Source: Stappia sp. (GTDB taxonomy: Bacteria; Pseudomonadota; Alphaproteobacteria; Rhizobiales; Stappiaceae). Taken from it: a stretch of 64,000 nt of DNA. A program made the position numbers and the translations under genes. The stretch covers positions 1,190,939 to 1,254,938 of the forward strand of contig NZ_CP157793.1 in the NCBI RefSeq assembly GCF_040110915.1, given 5' to 3'. Below are positions 1 to 8,576 of the stretch, piece by piece. Every line of letters starts with the position of its first letter. Position 1 is the stretch's first letter. Under the pieces are notes generated by a model, which did not search any database, was not told the origin of the DNA, and was given only the letters and a program-made list of their open reading frames with translations.

Positions 1-534
1 TCCTTTCAATTGCTGCGCCGCGAGACAGATGGTGGCCTTTGTCGATACTGCGCGTCGGGCTGAGACAGTATCGCCTGAGAAAATGCGCATGCCTCCAGAA
101 ATCAGGAATCATTTTCCGGAAAATGTCGTGGAGAGGGATTGGTCGACGCGAGCATTCTGGTGCCGTGGTGCAGTTCCGGCCATTTACCGGACTGGGGCTG
201 AGGCAAGTGTTTGCGCTGCACGGCGGTCGACATTCAGGCCGGCATGGAAGCCGAAGCCAGGATCGCGCGGAGGGGATGGATGGCCGGGGTCGGCAGGTGC
301 CGCATATGCAATGCCTGTCTGCCGGCGCACAATCAGTGTCCGATGACAGTGCTGCCAGATGAAACATCAAAGGGTTTTACGCCGTGTTTCTTCGGTCAGA
401 CGGCATGGCCATGCTCTGTCGTGCTCGCGCATATCCTCCGTTAGGGTCAGCGGGCCAGTTTCGCCGGGCTGAGGCGCGCGTCCCGCTCCCCGGTCCGGCT
501 TCGCGGGAGGAGCGGGGCGGGCTTACATGGTCGA
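1..534. other. Stretch without a convincing gene
   Basis: Three short open frames overlap each other here in different phases, and their translations are arginine/alanine-rich without recognisable domains. They look like chance frames in GC-rich DNA. The only structure I see is an inverted repeat close to the 3' end of the neighbouring protease gene. Confidence 0.5.
482..516 (-). terminator. Possible terminator of the RTX protease gene
   Basis: CCCGCTCC at 482-489 pairs with GGAGCGGG at 509-516, about 20 bases beyond the stop codon of the minus-strand protease gene. There is no T-run after the stem on the minus strand, so it is a weak or Rho-assisted terminator at best. Confidence 0.3.
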
Positions 535-3500
535 TCAGAAGATAAAGTCAGAGCCGTCAATCAGGCCGGCTGCTCCGGTTATGGTCACCGAATTCCCAAA
601 TGCGTCGGAGATCGTCGCATCGCCGAATGACGCGGCAATTGTCAGATTTCCGATGTTGTTCACACCACTGTGTTCGCTGAAGTCGAGGAACTCCATGCCG
701 TCTTCGAAATCGACAATTGTGTCATTGCCGAAATTCTCGTGAAAGACAAAAGTGTCGACACCGGCGCGTCCCCGGAGCACATCATCTCCGGCACCGCCGG
801 TCAGGATATTGTCCGCGTGATCGCCGTTCAGAATATCGGCGTGGCTCGATCCGGTGAGATTCTCGATGCTGTCGAAGGTATCGCCTGCGGCATGTCCGCC
901 GGCTGCATATCCGGTGAGCAGGGACACATTCACCCCGGCGTCGGAGCCCGTGTAGTCGGCGGTGTCCGAACCGTCGCGCCCGTTGAGGAAGTCGCCTCCG
1001 GCGCCGCCCCGCAGAATGTTCGCGGTGTTATCGCCGTTGAGCAGATCGTCGTGGGCCGATCCTGTGACGTTTTCGATGCTGTCGAAAGTGTCACCCGCGG
1101 CGTGGCCACCGGCGGCGAAGCCGGTCAGCAGGGAGACGTTCACAGCCGCATTCGAGTCGGAGTAGTCGGCCGTATCCGATCCGCTTCCGCCCACGAGCGT
1201 GTCTGCACCGCCGCGCCCCCGCAGGACATCGTTCGAGGCGCCGCCGGTCAGGATGTTGTCCTCGTGATCGCCGCTCAGAATGTCGTCGAAGGCGGTTCCG
1301 ATGAGGTTCTCGATGCTGCTGAAGGTATCCCCGGCGGCATGCCCGCCAGCTGCATATCCGGTGAGCAGGGACACGTTCACGCCGGCGTCGGAGCCGGTGT
1401 AGTCGGCGGTGTCCGAACCGTCGCGGCCGTTGAGGAAGTCGCCGCCGGCGCCGCCGCGCAGGACGTTGGCGCCGTGATCGCCGTTGAGAAGGTCGTCGTG
1501 GGCCGACCCGATGAGGTTCTCGATGCTGTTGAAGGTATCGCCTGCGGCGTGCCCGCCGGCAGCGAAGCCGGTGAGCAGGGACACGTTGACGCTGGCGTTG
1601 GAGCCGGTGTAGTCGGCGGTGTCCGAACCGCCGCGCCCGTTGAGGAAGTCGCCGCCGGCGCCGCCCCGCAGAATGTTCGCGGTGTTATCGCCGTTGAGCA
1701 GATCGTCGTGGGCCGATCCTGTGACGTTTTCGATGCTGTCGAAAGTGTCTCCCGCGGCGTGGCCACCGGCGGCAAAGCCGGTCAGCAGGGAGACGTTCAC
1801 GGCTGCATCGGAGTCGGAATAGTCGGCCGTATCCGAGCCGGTTCCACCGACGAGCGTGTCCGCGCCGCCACGCCCGCGCAGGACATCGTTCGAGGCGCCG
1901 CCGGTCAGGATGTTGTTCCCGTGATCGCCGTTGAGAAGGTCGTCGAAGGCCGACCCGATGAGGTTCTCGATGCTGTTGAGGGTATCGCCTGCAGCATGCC
2001 CGCCCGCGGCAAACCCGGTGAGCAGGGAAACGTTCACGCCGGCATCGGAGCCCGTGTAGTCGGCGGTGTCGGCCCCACCATCTCCATTGAGGACATCTCC
2101 GCCGGCGCCGCCGCGCAGGATGTTGGCGTCGTGACCGCCGCTCAGAATGTCGCCGAAAGCCGATCCAGTGAGGTTCTCGATGCTGTTGAAGGTATCCCCG
2201 GCGGCATGTCCGCCCGTGGCGGTTCCGGTCAGCAGAGACACGTTCACCCCGGCGTTGGAGCCCGTGTAGTCGGCGGTGTCCGAACCGCCGCGGCCGTTGA
2301 GGAAGTCGCCGCCGGCGCCGCCGCGCAGGATGTTGGCGTCGTGATCGCCGTTGAGCAGATCGTCGTGGGCCGACCCGATGAGGTTCTCGACGCTGTCGAA
2401 GGTATCGCCTGCGGCATGTCCGCCGGCAGCGAAGCCGGTCAGCAGGGACACGTTCACGCCGGCGTCGGAGCCGGTGTAGTCGGCGGTGTCCGAACCGCCG
2501 CGCCCGTTGAGGAAGTCGCCGCCGGCGCCGCCGCGCAGGATGTTGGCGTCGTGATCGCCATTGAGCAGATCATCGCGGGTCGACCCGATGAGGTTTTCGA
2601 TACTGCTGAAGCTGTCCCCTGCGGCATGACCGCCGGCGGCGAAGCCGGTCAGCAGGGACACGTTCACGCCGGCGTCGGACCCCGTGTAATCGGCGGTGTC
2701 CGAACCGCCGCGGCCGTTGAGAAAATCGCCGCCGGCGCCGCCGCGCAGGATGTTGGCGGTGTCGTCGCCGTTGAGCAGATCGTCGTAGTCCGATCCGATG
2801 AGGTTCTCGATACTGTCGAAGCTATCGCCGGTGGCATGGCCGCCCGCGGCGAAGCCGGTCATCAGAGAGACATTCACACCGGCGTCGGAGGCTGAGTAGT
2901 CGGCCGTGTCGAGGCCCGCGCCTCCAGCCAGATGGTCGCCCCCCGCGCCACCGATCAGCGTGTCGTCGCCGCGCATTCCGTGAAGCTTGTTGCTGCCGGC
3001 GTTCCCGATCAGGGTGTCGTTGCCGTCGCCGGCCACGGCGTTCTCGACCGCCGTGCCAAGATCCGTGGAAACGCCGTCAATGACCGAAGAACCGCCGCTG
3101 AGGTCGATCACCATGTCGGTCGACACCGCCGCGGCGTTGATCCAGTCCTGCGCCCCGGTCGCGCCCGTCAGTGTGGTGCGGGACGCATCGACCGAGACCA
3201 TGTAATCGAAATCGTCGGTGTAGGTGAAAACCTTGTTGGTCGATGGCGCGCTGCCATGGATATCGATCTCGAGGCCGACGAGGGTGCCCGCCTGAGAGGG
3301 GGCGTCTGCATAGACATCCTCAATGACGAGCTGCCACTGTCCCACCGGGCTTTCGCCGCGAAAGCCCTCGAACCCGAGGACCCAGTCGAACCCGTTTGCT
3401 CCGCTGCCAACCAAACCGCTGCTGGCGTCGCTGAAATCGACTTCCATTTCGGTCCCGTCCGGGGAAATGAGGGTCATCCGGTAGTCAACGATCCAGCCGT

Positions 3501-5013
3501 CTTCGATCATCAGGCGCAGCTGGACATTCTCGATCAGCACATCCTCGGTGATGTTGAACGAGTAGGTGGTCGTTCCGGGGCCGCCCTGGTTGATGCTCAG
3601 GTTGGGCGAGAAGGACGCCGATACGGTCTGCTCGTTGTTCGAGACCTGCGCCACATTGAAGAGGCTCCAGACTTCGGCCATCCGCACGGCATTGTAGGCA
3701 TTGGCCATGCCGTAGCCGTAGCTCTGGTGAAAGGTGAGACCGCCGCCGTTCCAGGTCACGGCTCCGTTCGTTTCCCAGTCCCCGACCTCATATGTGTTCG
3801 GTGCCCCTCCGATCAGCGCGCCGGTATGGCTTGCCGAGACGCTCAAAATCGTGTGGACATCACGCCATCCGAGATCGGAGTTGGCATCGAGAATGAGAGC
3901 GACGACGCCAGAGGTGACAGGCGTTGCGGCGGACGTTCCGCCGAAACTGTTTGTATAGTCGCCCGTGCTGTCAAAGCCGCCGCCCACGCTTTCGTAGCCG
4001 CCATTGCCTTGCAGGTCCGTGGTCACGGCTCCGGCGGGCGCGGCAACCAGAATGTTGCTGCCGAAGTTGGTGTACCAGGTCGCGGCGCCAGTCGAGTCGG
4101 TGGCGGCCACGGTGATCGTGTGGCGCGACACATTATGGCCCTCGCCATTGGCATCCATCGTGTCGTTGCCCGCGGCCTTTAGCGCGATCGTGCCCAGGCC
4201 GCCGCGGCCGTTGGCATGAATGTCTTCGTAGATTGTCTCGAGTATGCCCGACATGCCTGCCGGTTCGCTCAGCGAGCGCGAGGCAAAGAAGCGCGGCGTC
4301 GAGCCCCAGCTGTGATTGACGATGTCGAAATTGTCCTGCTGCGACATCGCGTTGTAGAACTCGGTCTTGTCCGCGGCGTTGACATAGGTCGGCAGGTTCG
4401 GGTCGAAGATGTTGACACCCGCGATCGTCGCGCCATGCGCGACGCCAACCGTGCCCGTTCCGTTGTTGGCGGCCGCGATCAGGCCCGCGACGGCCGTTCC
4501 ATGCCCGTCGGTCGGACTGTTCGAGCTGCCGGATTGGGGGCTGCCGCCGATCGTCACATGCAGGGAGCTGTCGTAGTTTCCGGCAAGGTCGGGATGGGTG
4601 AACTCGACCCCGTCATCGTAGATGCCGACAGTCACGCCGGAGCCGTCGAACTCGTCCCAGATTGTTTCCACGTCCCCGAGAAGGGGGAAGTGCCACTGGG
4701 AGCTGTAGAAATTGTCGGTAGGTGTCAGGCTTGGGGAGGTCGCTTCTCCCTCAGGTGCGACTGCGGCGGCGTCAAAGAGAAACGCATCATCGCTGTAATC
4801 GGACCACCACGGCGCCGGGTCACGCTCAGTCATGCCGGGCCACTGAACCACCCCAGGCGACTGAACCGCGGCTGGCGGCTTCAGTGCGGCAGGCGGCGGG
4901 AGAACATCGGTGCCGTAGGCTCCCAGGATGTCGCTCGTCGAGTAAGAGCCTACTTCGCCCAGCGTGATTGCAGCGTCGTTGATCGTGCGGCTTGATCCAA
5001 TAATTTTCTTCAT
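535..5013 (-). CDS. Subtilisin-like (S8) serine protease with P-domain and RTX-type calcium-binding repeats
   Basis: A 1492-residue secreted serine endopeptidase. The S8 catalytic residues are visible: Asp133 (in IYDDG), His171 (in DGHGTAVAG), the oxyanion Asn283 and Ser361 (in GGTSAATP). This arrangement is closest to the kexin/proprotein-convertase branch. A P-domain-like beta region follows at about 465-590. Ten near-identical blocks rich in GGxGxD-like nonapeptides then fill most of the C-terminal half, before a C-terminal tail of about 75 residues ending in DFIF, typical of type I (ABC) secretion substrates. There is no N-terminal Sec signal; the protein starts MKKIIGSS. A purine-rich GAGAAG lies just before the ATG. 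The first 100 residues may be a short propeptide. No T1SS exporter genes are in the window. The protease class is clear; its target is unknown. Confidence 0.9.
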   Translation of the reverse strand: MKKIIGSSRTINDAAITLGEVGSYSTSDILGAYGTDVLPPPAALKPPAAVQSPGVVQWPGMTERDPAPWWSDYSDDAFLFDAAAVAPEGEATSPSLTPTDNFYSSQWHFPLLGDVETIWDEFDGSGVTVGIYDDGVEFTHPDLAGNYDSSLHVTIGGSPQSGSSNSPTDGHGTAVAGLIAAANNGTGTVGVAHGATIAGVNIFDPNLPTYVNAADKTEFYNAMSQQDNFDIVNHSWGSTPRFFASRSLSEPAGMSGILETIYEDIHANGRGGLGTIALKAAGNDTMDANGEGHNVSRHTITVAATDSTGAATWYTNFGSNILVAAPAGAVTTDLQGNGGYESVGGGFDSTGDYTNSFGGTSAATPVTSGVVALILDANSDLGWRDVHTILSVSASHTGALIGGAPNTYEVGDWETNGAVTWNGGGLTFHQSYGYGMANAYNAVRMAEVWSLFNVAQVSNNEQTVSASFSPNLSINQGGPGTTTYSFNITEDVLIENVQLRLMIEDGWIVDYRMTLISPDGTEMEVDFSDASSGLVGSGANGFDWVLGFEGFRGESPVGQWQLVIEDVYADAPSQAGTLVGLEIDIHGSAPSTNKVFTYTDDFDYMVSVDASRTTLTGATGAQDWINAAAVSTDMVIDLSGGSSVIDGVSTDLGTAVENAVAGDGNDTLIGNAGSNKLHGMRGDDTLIGGAGGDHLAGGAGLDTADYSASDAGVNVSLMTGFAAGGHATGDSFDSIENLIGSDYDDLLNGDDTANILRGGAGGDFLNGRGGSDTADYTGSDAGVNVSLLTGFAAGGHAAGDSFSSIENLIGSTRDDLLNGDHDANILRGGAGGDFLNGRGGSDTADYTGSDAGVNVSLLTGFAAGGHAAGDTFDSVENLIGSAHDDLLNGDHDANILRGGAGGDFLNGRGGSDTADYTGSNAGVNVSLLTGTATGGHAAGDTFNSIENLTGSAFGDILSGGHDANILRGGAGGDVLNGDGGADTADYTGSDAGVNVSLLTGFAAGGHAAGDTLNSIENLIGSAFDDLLNGDHGNNILTGGASNDVLRGRGGADTLVGGTGSDTADYSDSDAAVNVSLLTGFAAGGHAAGDTFDSIENVTGSAHDDLLNGDNTANILRGGAGGDFLNGRGGSDTADYTGSNASVNVSLLTGFAAGGHAAGDTFNSIENLIGSAHDDLLNGDHGANVLRGGAGGDFLNGRDGSDTADYTGSDAGVNVSLLTGYAAGGHAAGDTFSSIENLIGTAFDDILSGDHEDNILTGGASNDVLRGRGGADTLVGGSGSDTADYSDSNAAVNVSLLTGFAAGGHAAGDTFDSIENVTGSAHDDLLNGDNTANILRGGAGGDFLNGRDGSDTADYTGSDAGVNVSLLTGYAAGGHAAGDTFDSIENLTGSSHADILNGDHADNILTGGAGDDVLRGRAGVDTFVFHENFGNDTIVDFEDGMEFLDFSEHSGVNNIGNLTIAASFGDATISDAFGNSVTITGAAGLIDGSDFIF
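763..2916 (-). repeat. Ten tandem 70/79-residue RTX-type repeats, with a 657-bp higher-order duplication
   Basis: The protease's C-terminal half has ten blocks beginning DTADY and ending in GGAGGDFLNGRG or similar. Eight blocks are 70 residues (210 bp). The fifth and eighth, counted from the N-terminal side, carry an extra nine residues (GADTLVGG plus T or S). Blocks 5-7 and 8-10 therefore repeat at a longer period of 219 residues (657 bp), which indicates a recent three-block duplication. The blocks are very similar at DNA level, so this stretch is prone to recombination and to misassembly from short reads. Confidence 0.9.
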
Positions 5014-5088
5014 AATCTTCTCGCCTGTATATCCGTTGGCGCCTCTAATATCTTCAAGGTCTTATAAGGTGCCTGTGAATGAATGAAG

Positions 5089-5319
5089 TCAATCGCGCGT
5101 TTCCTCGATCTGCATGACCATGATACTTTGGCCTTGCTGACAAGTCGAGGCTTCGGCCCAATGCCCGCGCACGCGCAGGCGGGTGCCCGGGGGGTATTTG
5201 TTTTTCGGGACACGCATCAGGCTGTAGGTTTCGCCATCGACAGTCTGCACCAAAGGACAAATTATTCCGCCTGAAATGGCCGTAACGACCATGTCTAGTG
5301 AATCTTGAATGCTGTCCAT
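5089..5319 (-). CDS. Small DUF5818-like protein
   Basis: A 76-residue protein with no signal peptide or membrane segment. It reads like the DUF5818 family: a short beta-rich core with ICPLVQTVDGETYSL, then PGTRLRVRGHW, then a Cys followed by QG and a terminal VMQIE strand. Members are small OB-fold-like proteins of unknown function. The ATG has a good ribosome site (GGAG about nine bases upstream). The gene ends 75 bp before the protease start on the same strand, so the two are probably cotranscribed. A role in protease folding or inhibition is conceivable but unsupported. The family call is from memory of the consensus. Confidence 0.6.
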   Translation of the reverse strand: MDSIQDSLDMVVTAISGGIICPLVQTVDGETYSLMRVPKNKYPPGTRLRVRGHWAEASTCQQGQSIMVMQIEETRD

Positions 5320-5827
5320 GAAGCGCTCCGTTCGCGACCGACCTTGGCCTTCTGGCAGATTGCCGACTCTGCAATCTGTAAGCCGACTTACAAGCCGTGT
5401 GTCAGACTTAGAAGTTTTCCAGAATGTGAAACCGAAATGTTTTGTGAGCGGGAGAAGGCTCTCCCCAATGGTTAAGCCAAAGTTACAGCCATTGGTGGCA
5501 ACGCGTCAATGACGAAGGTCGGTCACGGGAAGTAGAAAAATGATTAGGGTAGGAGGGTTTTTCAGAAGTGGAGAGAATAACCGCGGCTAGAAAACACGCA
5601 AAGCCACTTTGGGTGGCGAGTTGATGCGAGGATTGAATTCGGTTTTGATGTCTGTTTATTTTCTGAAAAATTAGATGAGTATTCTTTCGATTTTTAATAT
5701 ATCTCTTTTTATTGATTGTGTGAGTAAGTAAATTCTTGGAGGTCGCCTGAGAAGGCCCGACTGGAGACCTTAAATCTATCGGTGGATCCTTGTCTGCTTA
5801 ACCCGGTTGTGCCGCGTTCCGGGGTCG
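5320..5827. other. AT-rich intergenic region upstream of the DUF5818/protease unit
   Basis: Between two minus-strand genes. Positions 5540-5740 are markedly AT-rich (runs such as TTTTTAATATATC), unlike the surroundings, and probably hold the promoter of the DUF5818-protease unit. I see no credible coding frame. Confidence 0.5.
5377..5392. promoter_or_regulatory. Perfect 16-bp dyad, candidate operator
   Basis: TGTAAG-CCGA-CTTACA is a perfect inverted repeat 58-73 bp upstream of the DUF5818 start codon. It is well placed for a dimeric regulator of the DUF5818-protease unit. I cannot name the factor. Confidence 0.3.
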
Positions 5828-6802
5828 TCATGCGGGCTGGGGGCTTGGTGGCGTGCGTGCGGTGCGTTGGGTGCCGATCCAGGCGATCGCGTCCGTCGCG
5901 GTCCAGTCGGCCCCGGTGTCCGGATGGATATAGGTCGGGTATTGCGCAAGGGCGGCGTGGATCAGGTGGTCCAGCCCGACATTCTGCCTGCGGGCGGGGC
6001 GGTGGATGTCGTCTCCGGTGAGGCCCCAGCCTGCATAGAACGGCATGCCGAAGGTGCGGACCGGCTTGCCCCAGATGAGCGCTTCGAAACCGATCTGCGA
6101 CGTGACGGTGTAGACGGCATCGGCCGCGGCCAGCAGGCCGGCCGGGTGGCATTCCGTCGCCATGACGACGAGCCGCTCGGTGTCGGGCAGCGTGTCCAGC
6201 GAGAAGTATCCGCGCTTGTGTCCGGCCATCACCTCGGGATGGATCTTGAGGACGACGGTCTTGTCCGCGTGCTCGTCGAGTGCTGCGTCCAGCATGCGCT
6301 GAAACTGTGCCGGCGATGCAAGACCGCCCTCGATCGATGCGTCGCCGTAGGTTTGATCCGCGACCAGGACGAACGGTCCGGCCACCGGGCGCGGGCCGTC
6401 CGGCTGGTGATTGTATTTGGACACGCGGTTTTCCCGCCAGGCGGCCGCGAGTTGCGCGCCGGAGGCGAGGGTCCCGGCATCCGCCGGCGCGGCAATCAGG
6501 GTCTCGAGGCGGGAGGGCGCGCGGGCATCGAAGAAGATGCCGAGATCGTCCACCACCAGGGAAACGGGGGGCGTGTCGCGCCCCAGTCCGATCGAACGCA
6601 GGAAGCCGTCTTCGACGGTCAGGTAGGGCAGGCCGTGTCGCTCCGCGTAGCGCCGCGCGCGCAGCGCGGTTTTCTTCTGTCCCCAGCCCGCGACGGCTGT
6701 GAGCTTCGCCGTCGTGAACGGCCAGACACGCCGAACCGGCGCGCCAAGCACGCGATCGAGGTGGGGAATTCGGGACATTCGCGTGGAGAACACGCCAATC
6801 AC
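5828..6802 (-). CDS. Single-module KpsC/LpsZ-like beta-Kdo transferase (capsule polysaccharide family)
   Basis: A 324-residue protein resembling one half of KpsC. Classic KpsC is about 670 residues with two related Kdo-transferase modules that build the poly-Kdo linker of group 2 capsules on lipid. Family hallmarks are visible: VFSTRMSRIPHL at the N-terminus, AGWGQKKTA, VEDGFLRSIGLG, LVVDDLGIFFDA, SKYNH, LVADQTYGDASI, LKIHPEV, VTSQIGFEALIWGKPV and FGMPFYAGWGLT. Only one module is present. Translation starts at GTG 6802 behind a GGAGG-type site. The neighbouring divergent genes make GDP-mannose and an acidic UDP-sugar, which fits surface-polysaccharide assembly. No export genes (kpsMTED) are seen here. 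It could be a single-domain paralogue of different linkage specificity. Confidence 0.75.
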   Translation of the reverse strand: MIGVFSTRMSRIPHLDRVLGAPVRRVWPFTTAKLTAVAGWGQKKTALRARRYAERHGLPYLTVEDGFLRSIGLGRDTPPVSLVVDDLGIFFDARAPSRLETLIAAPADAGTLASGAQLAAAWRENRVSKYNHQPDGPRPVAGPFVLVADQTYGDASIEGGLASPAQFQRMLDAALDEHADKTVVLKIHPEVMAGHKRGYFSLDTLPDTERLVVMATECHPAGLLAAADAVYTVTSQIGFEALIWGKPVRTFGMPFYAGWGLTGDDIHRPARRQNVGLDHLIHAALAQYPTYIHPDTGADWTATDAIAWIGTQRTARTPPSPQPA

Positions 6803-7125
6803 GTCGATGGCCTCCGCCGTTCAAAGGTGCGCAGGCGCCCGGGTTGCCGGGCCGCCGTTCCGCACAGGGCATCCCGATCACATGGGTCCCGCGTGGCCAT
6901 ATGGCCGGCGCGCAGGACAGGTAATCGCGTCCTGTTTGCATCGCGTCAACCACTTGAGGGGTAGGAGAGGGGAATGCGCGCCGGCGCGGCTGAGGCCGCT
7001 CCGCGCGTTCCATGGTATGGATTGACGGAGCGCGGCGCCCGGGCCTTTGGGCCGCCGGGAGCCGGCGCGGATCTCGGGCCGCACGGTACGTGTGCGCAAA
7101 ATGCATTTTTTTCAAGGGGTTTGGC
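6803..7125. other. Divergent intergenic region between the kpsC-like gene and manC
   Basis: A 323-bp region that must carry promoters in both directions. It includes a perfect 12-bp palindrome GGCCATATGGCC at 6895-6906 and a short AT-rich stretch (GCATTTTTTTCAA) just before manC. I see no clear -35/-10 pair and no convincing coding frame. Confidence 0.4.
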
Positions 7126-8535
7126 GTGATCGTTCCTTGCATCTTGTCCGGCGGTTCGGGATCGCGGTTGTGGCCCCTGTCCCGGTCGCTGAGGCCGAAG
7201 CAGTTCCTGCCCATCTTCGACGGCGAGAGCCTGTTCCAGAAGACGCTTCGGCGGTTTCCCGAGGGCGATTTCGCGGCGCCCATCGTGGTGGCCAATGCCG
7301 ATCACCGGTTTCTCGTCGGCGAGCAGATGGACGAGGCGGGACGCGGGGCGGGCACTATCGTTCTGGAACCCATGGGGCGCAATACGGCCGCGCCGGCCGC
7401 CATCGCCGCGCTGCTCGCGGCGGAGCACGATCCGCAGGCCCTGGTGCTGCTCGCGCCCTCCGACCATCTGATGACGGCGCCCGAGGCCTTCCGCGCGGCC
7501 GTGCAGGCGGCGGTTCCGGCGGCGCGTGCCGGGCGGATCGTGACCTTCGGCATCACGCCGCATGAGCCCAACACCGGGTATGGCTACATTCGCCTCGCGG
7601 CGGAAGACGGAGCGGAAGCCGTGCGCGCGGTCGAAGCCTTCGTGGAAAAGCCGGACCGGGCGCGCGCGCAAGCCTTTCTCGCATCCGGGGATCATGTCTG
7701 GAACGCCGGGATCTTCCTGTTTTCCGCCGGCGCGATGCTGGCGGAGTTCGAGCGCCACGCGCCGCAGGTGCTGGCCGGGGTGCGAACGGCGGTGGCCGAC
7801 GCGCGCCAGGATCTCGACTTCCTGCGATTGGATGCCGAGGCCTTTGCGGCCGTGCCCGACATCTCGATCGATTATGCGATCATGGAAAAATCCGAGGTCG
7901 TCTCCTGCGTGCCCATGGATCCGGGATGGAACGATCTCGGCTCCTGGTCGGCGGTCTGGGAAACGCTCGACAAGGGCGAGGCCGGCAACAGCGCGCTCGG
8001 CGAGGCGATGTTCCTCAAAAGCCGCGACAATCTCGTCGTCTCCGATTCCGCCCTGGTGTCCGTCATCGGGCTGGACAAGGTGATGGTGATCGCCACCAAG
8101 GACGCGGTGCTCGTCGCGGCGCAGGATCACGCGCAGGACGTCAAGGCCGTCGTCGACCGGCTGAAGGCCGACGGCCGGCGGGAGGTGCGCGAGCACCGGC
8201 GGGCCTATCGCCTGTGGGGCTGGCGCGAGGAAATCGCGGCCGGCGATCGCTTTCAGGTTCAGGAGATCGAGATCAAGCCCGGCGCACGGCTCACCGAGCA
8301 AAGCCACATGAACCGCTCCGAGCACTGGGTGGTGGTGTCGGGCACGCTCGCCATCACCATCGACGGCGAAACGCACATGCTGACCGAGAACCAGTCGGCC
8401 TATGCGCCGGTCGGCGCGCGCCATCGTCTCGCCAACCCGGGCCGCGTGCCCACCCGCGTCATCGAGATTCAATCTGGCGCCTATATCGGCGATGATGACA
8501 TCATCCGTTTTCCCGAGGCGGGCGGGGAGGCCTGA
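7126..8535 (+). CDS. manC: Mannose-1-phosphate guanylyltransferase / mannose-6-phosphate isomerase
   Basis: A bifunctional type II PMI/GMP enzyme of 469 residues, the usual family length. The N-terminal nucleotidyltransferase begins ILSGGSGSRLWPLSR, the GTP-binding signature. The middle carries FVEKPD and WNAGIF. The C-terminal cupin carries PGARLTEQSHMNRSEHWVVVSG, the zinc-dependent isomerase site. I chose the GTG at 7126 because AAGGGG sits six bases upstream and the protein then starts VIVPCILSGG, as in homologues; the frame is open further upstream. It makes GDP-mannose from mannose-1-phosphate. manB follows after 41 bp, so the genes are likely one transcript. Confidence 0.92.
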   Translation: MIVPCILSGGSGSRLWPLSRSLRPKQFLPIFDGESLFQKTLRRFPEGDFAAPIVVANADHRFLVGEQMDEAGRGAGTIVLEPMGRNTAAPAAIAALLAAEHDPQALVLLAPSDHLMTAPEAFRAAVQAAVPAARAGRIVTFGITPHEPNTGYGYIRLAAEDGAEAVRAVEAFVEKPDRARAQAFLASGDHVWNAGIFLFSAGAMLAEFERHAPQVLAGVRTAVADARQDLDFLRLDAEAFAAVPDISIDYAIMEKSEVVSCVPMDPGWNDLGSWSAVWETLDKGEAGNSALGEAMFLKSRDNLVVSDSALVSVIGLDKVMVIATKDAVLVAAQDHAQDVKAVVDRLKADGRREVREHRRAYRLWGWREEIAAGDRFQVQEIEIKPGARLTEQSHMNRSEHWVVVSGTLAITIDGETHMLTENQSAYAPVGARHRLANPGRVPTRVIEIQSGAYIGDDDIIRFPEAGGEA

Positions 8536-8576
8536 AGGTCATCCCATGCCCGCGGCCAACGCTTCCGAGGATCTTC

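Noticed and set aside
670..2895. 741-residue open frame antisense to the RTX repeats
   Set aside because: It mirrors the 210-bp repeat period of the protease gene, is Val/Gly/Ala-rich and has no domain of its own.
763..2916. CRISPR-like array
   Set aside because: The repeats are contiguous, 210-237 bp, coding and without unique spacers; they are RTX protein repeats.
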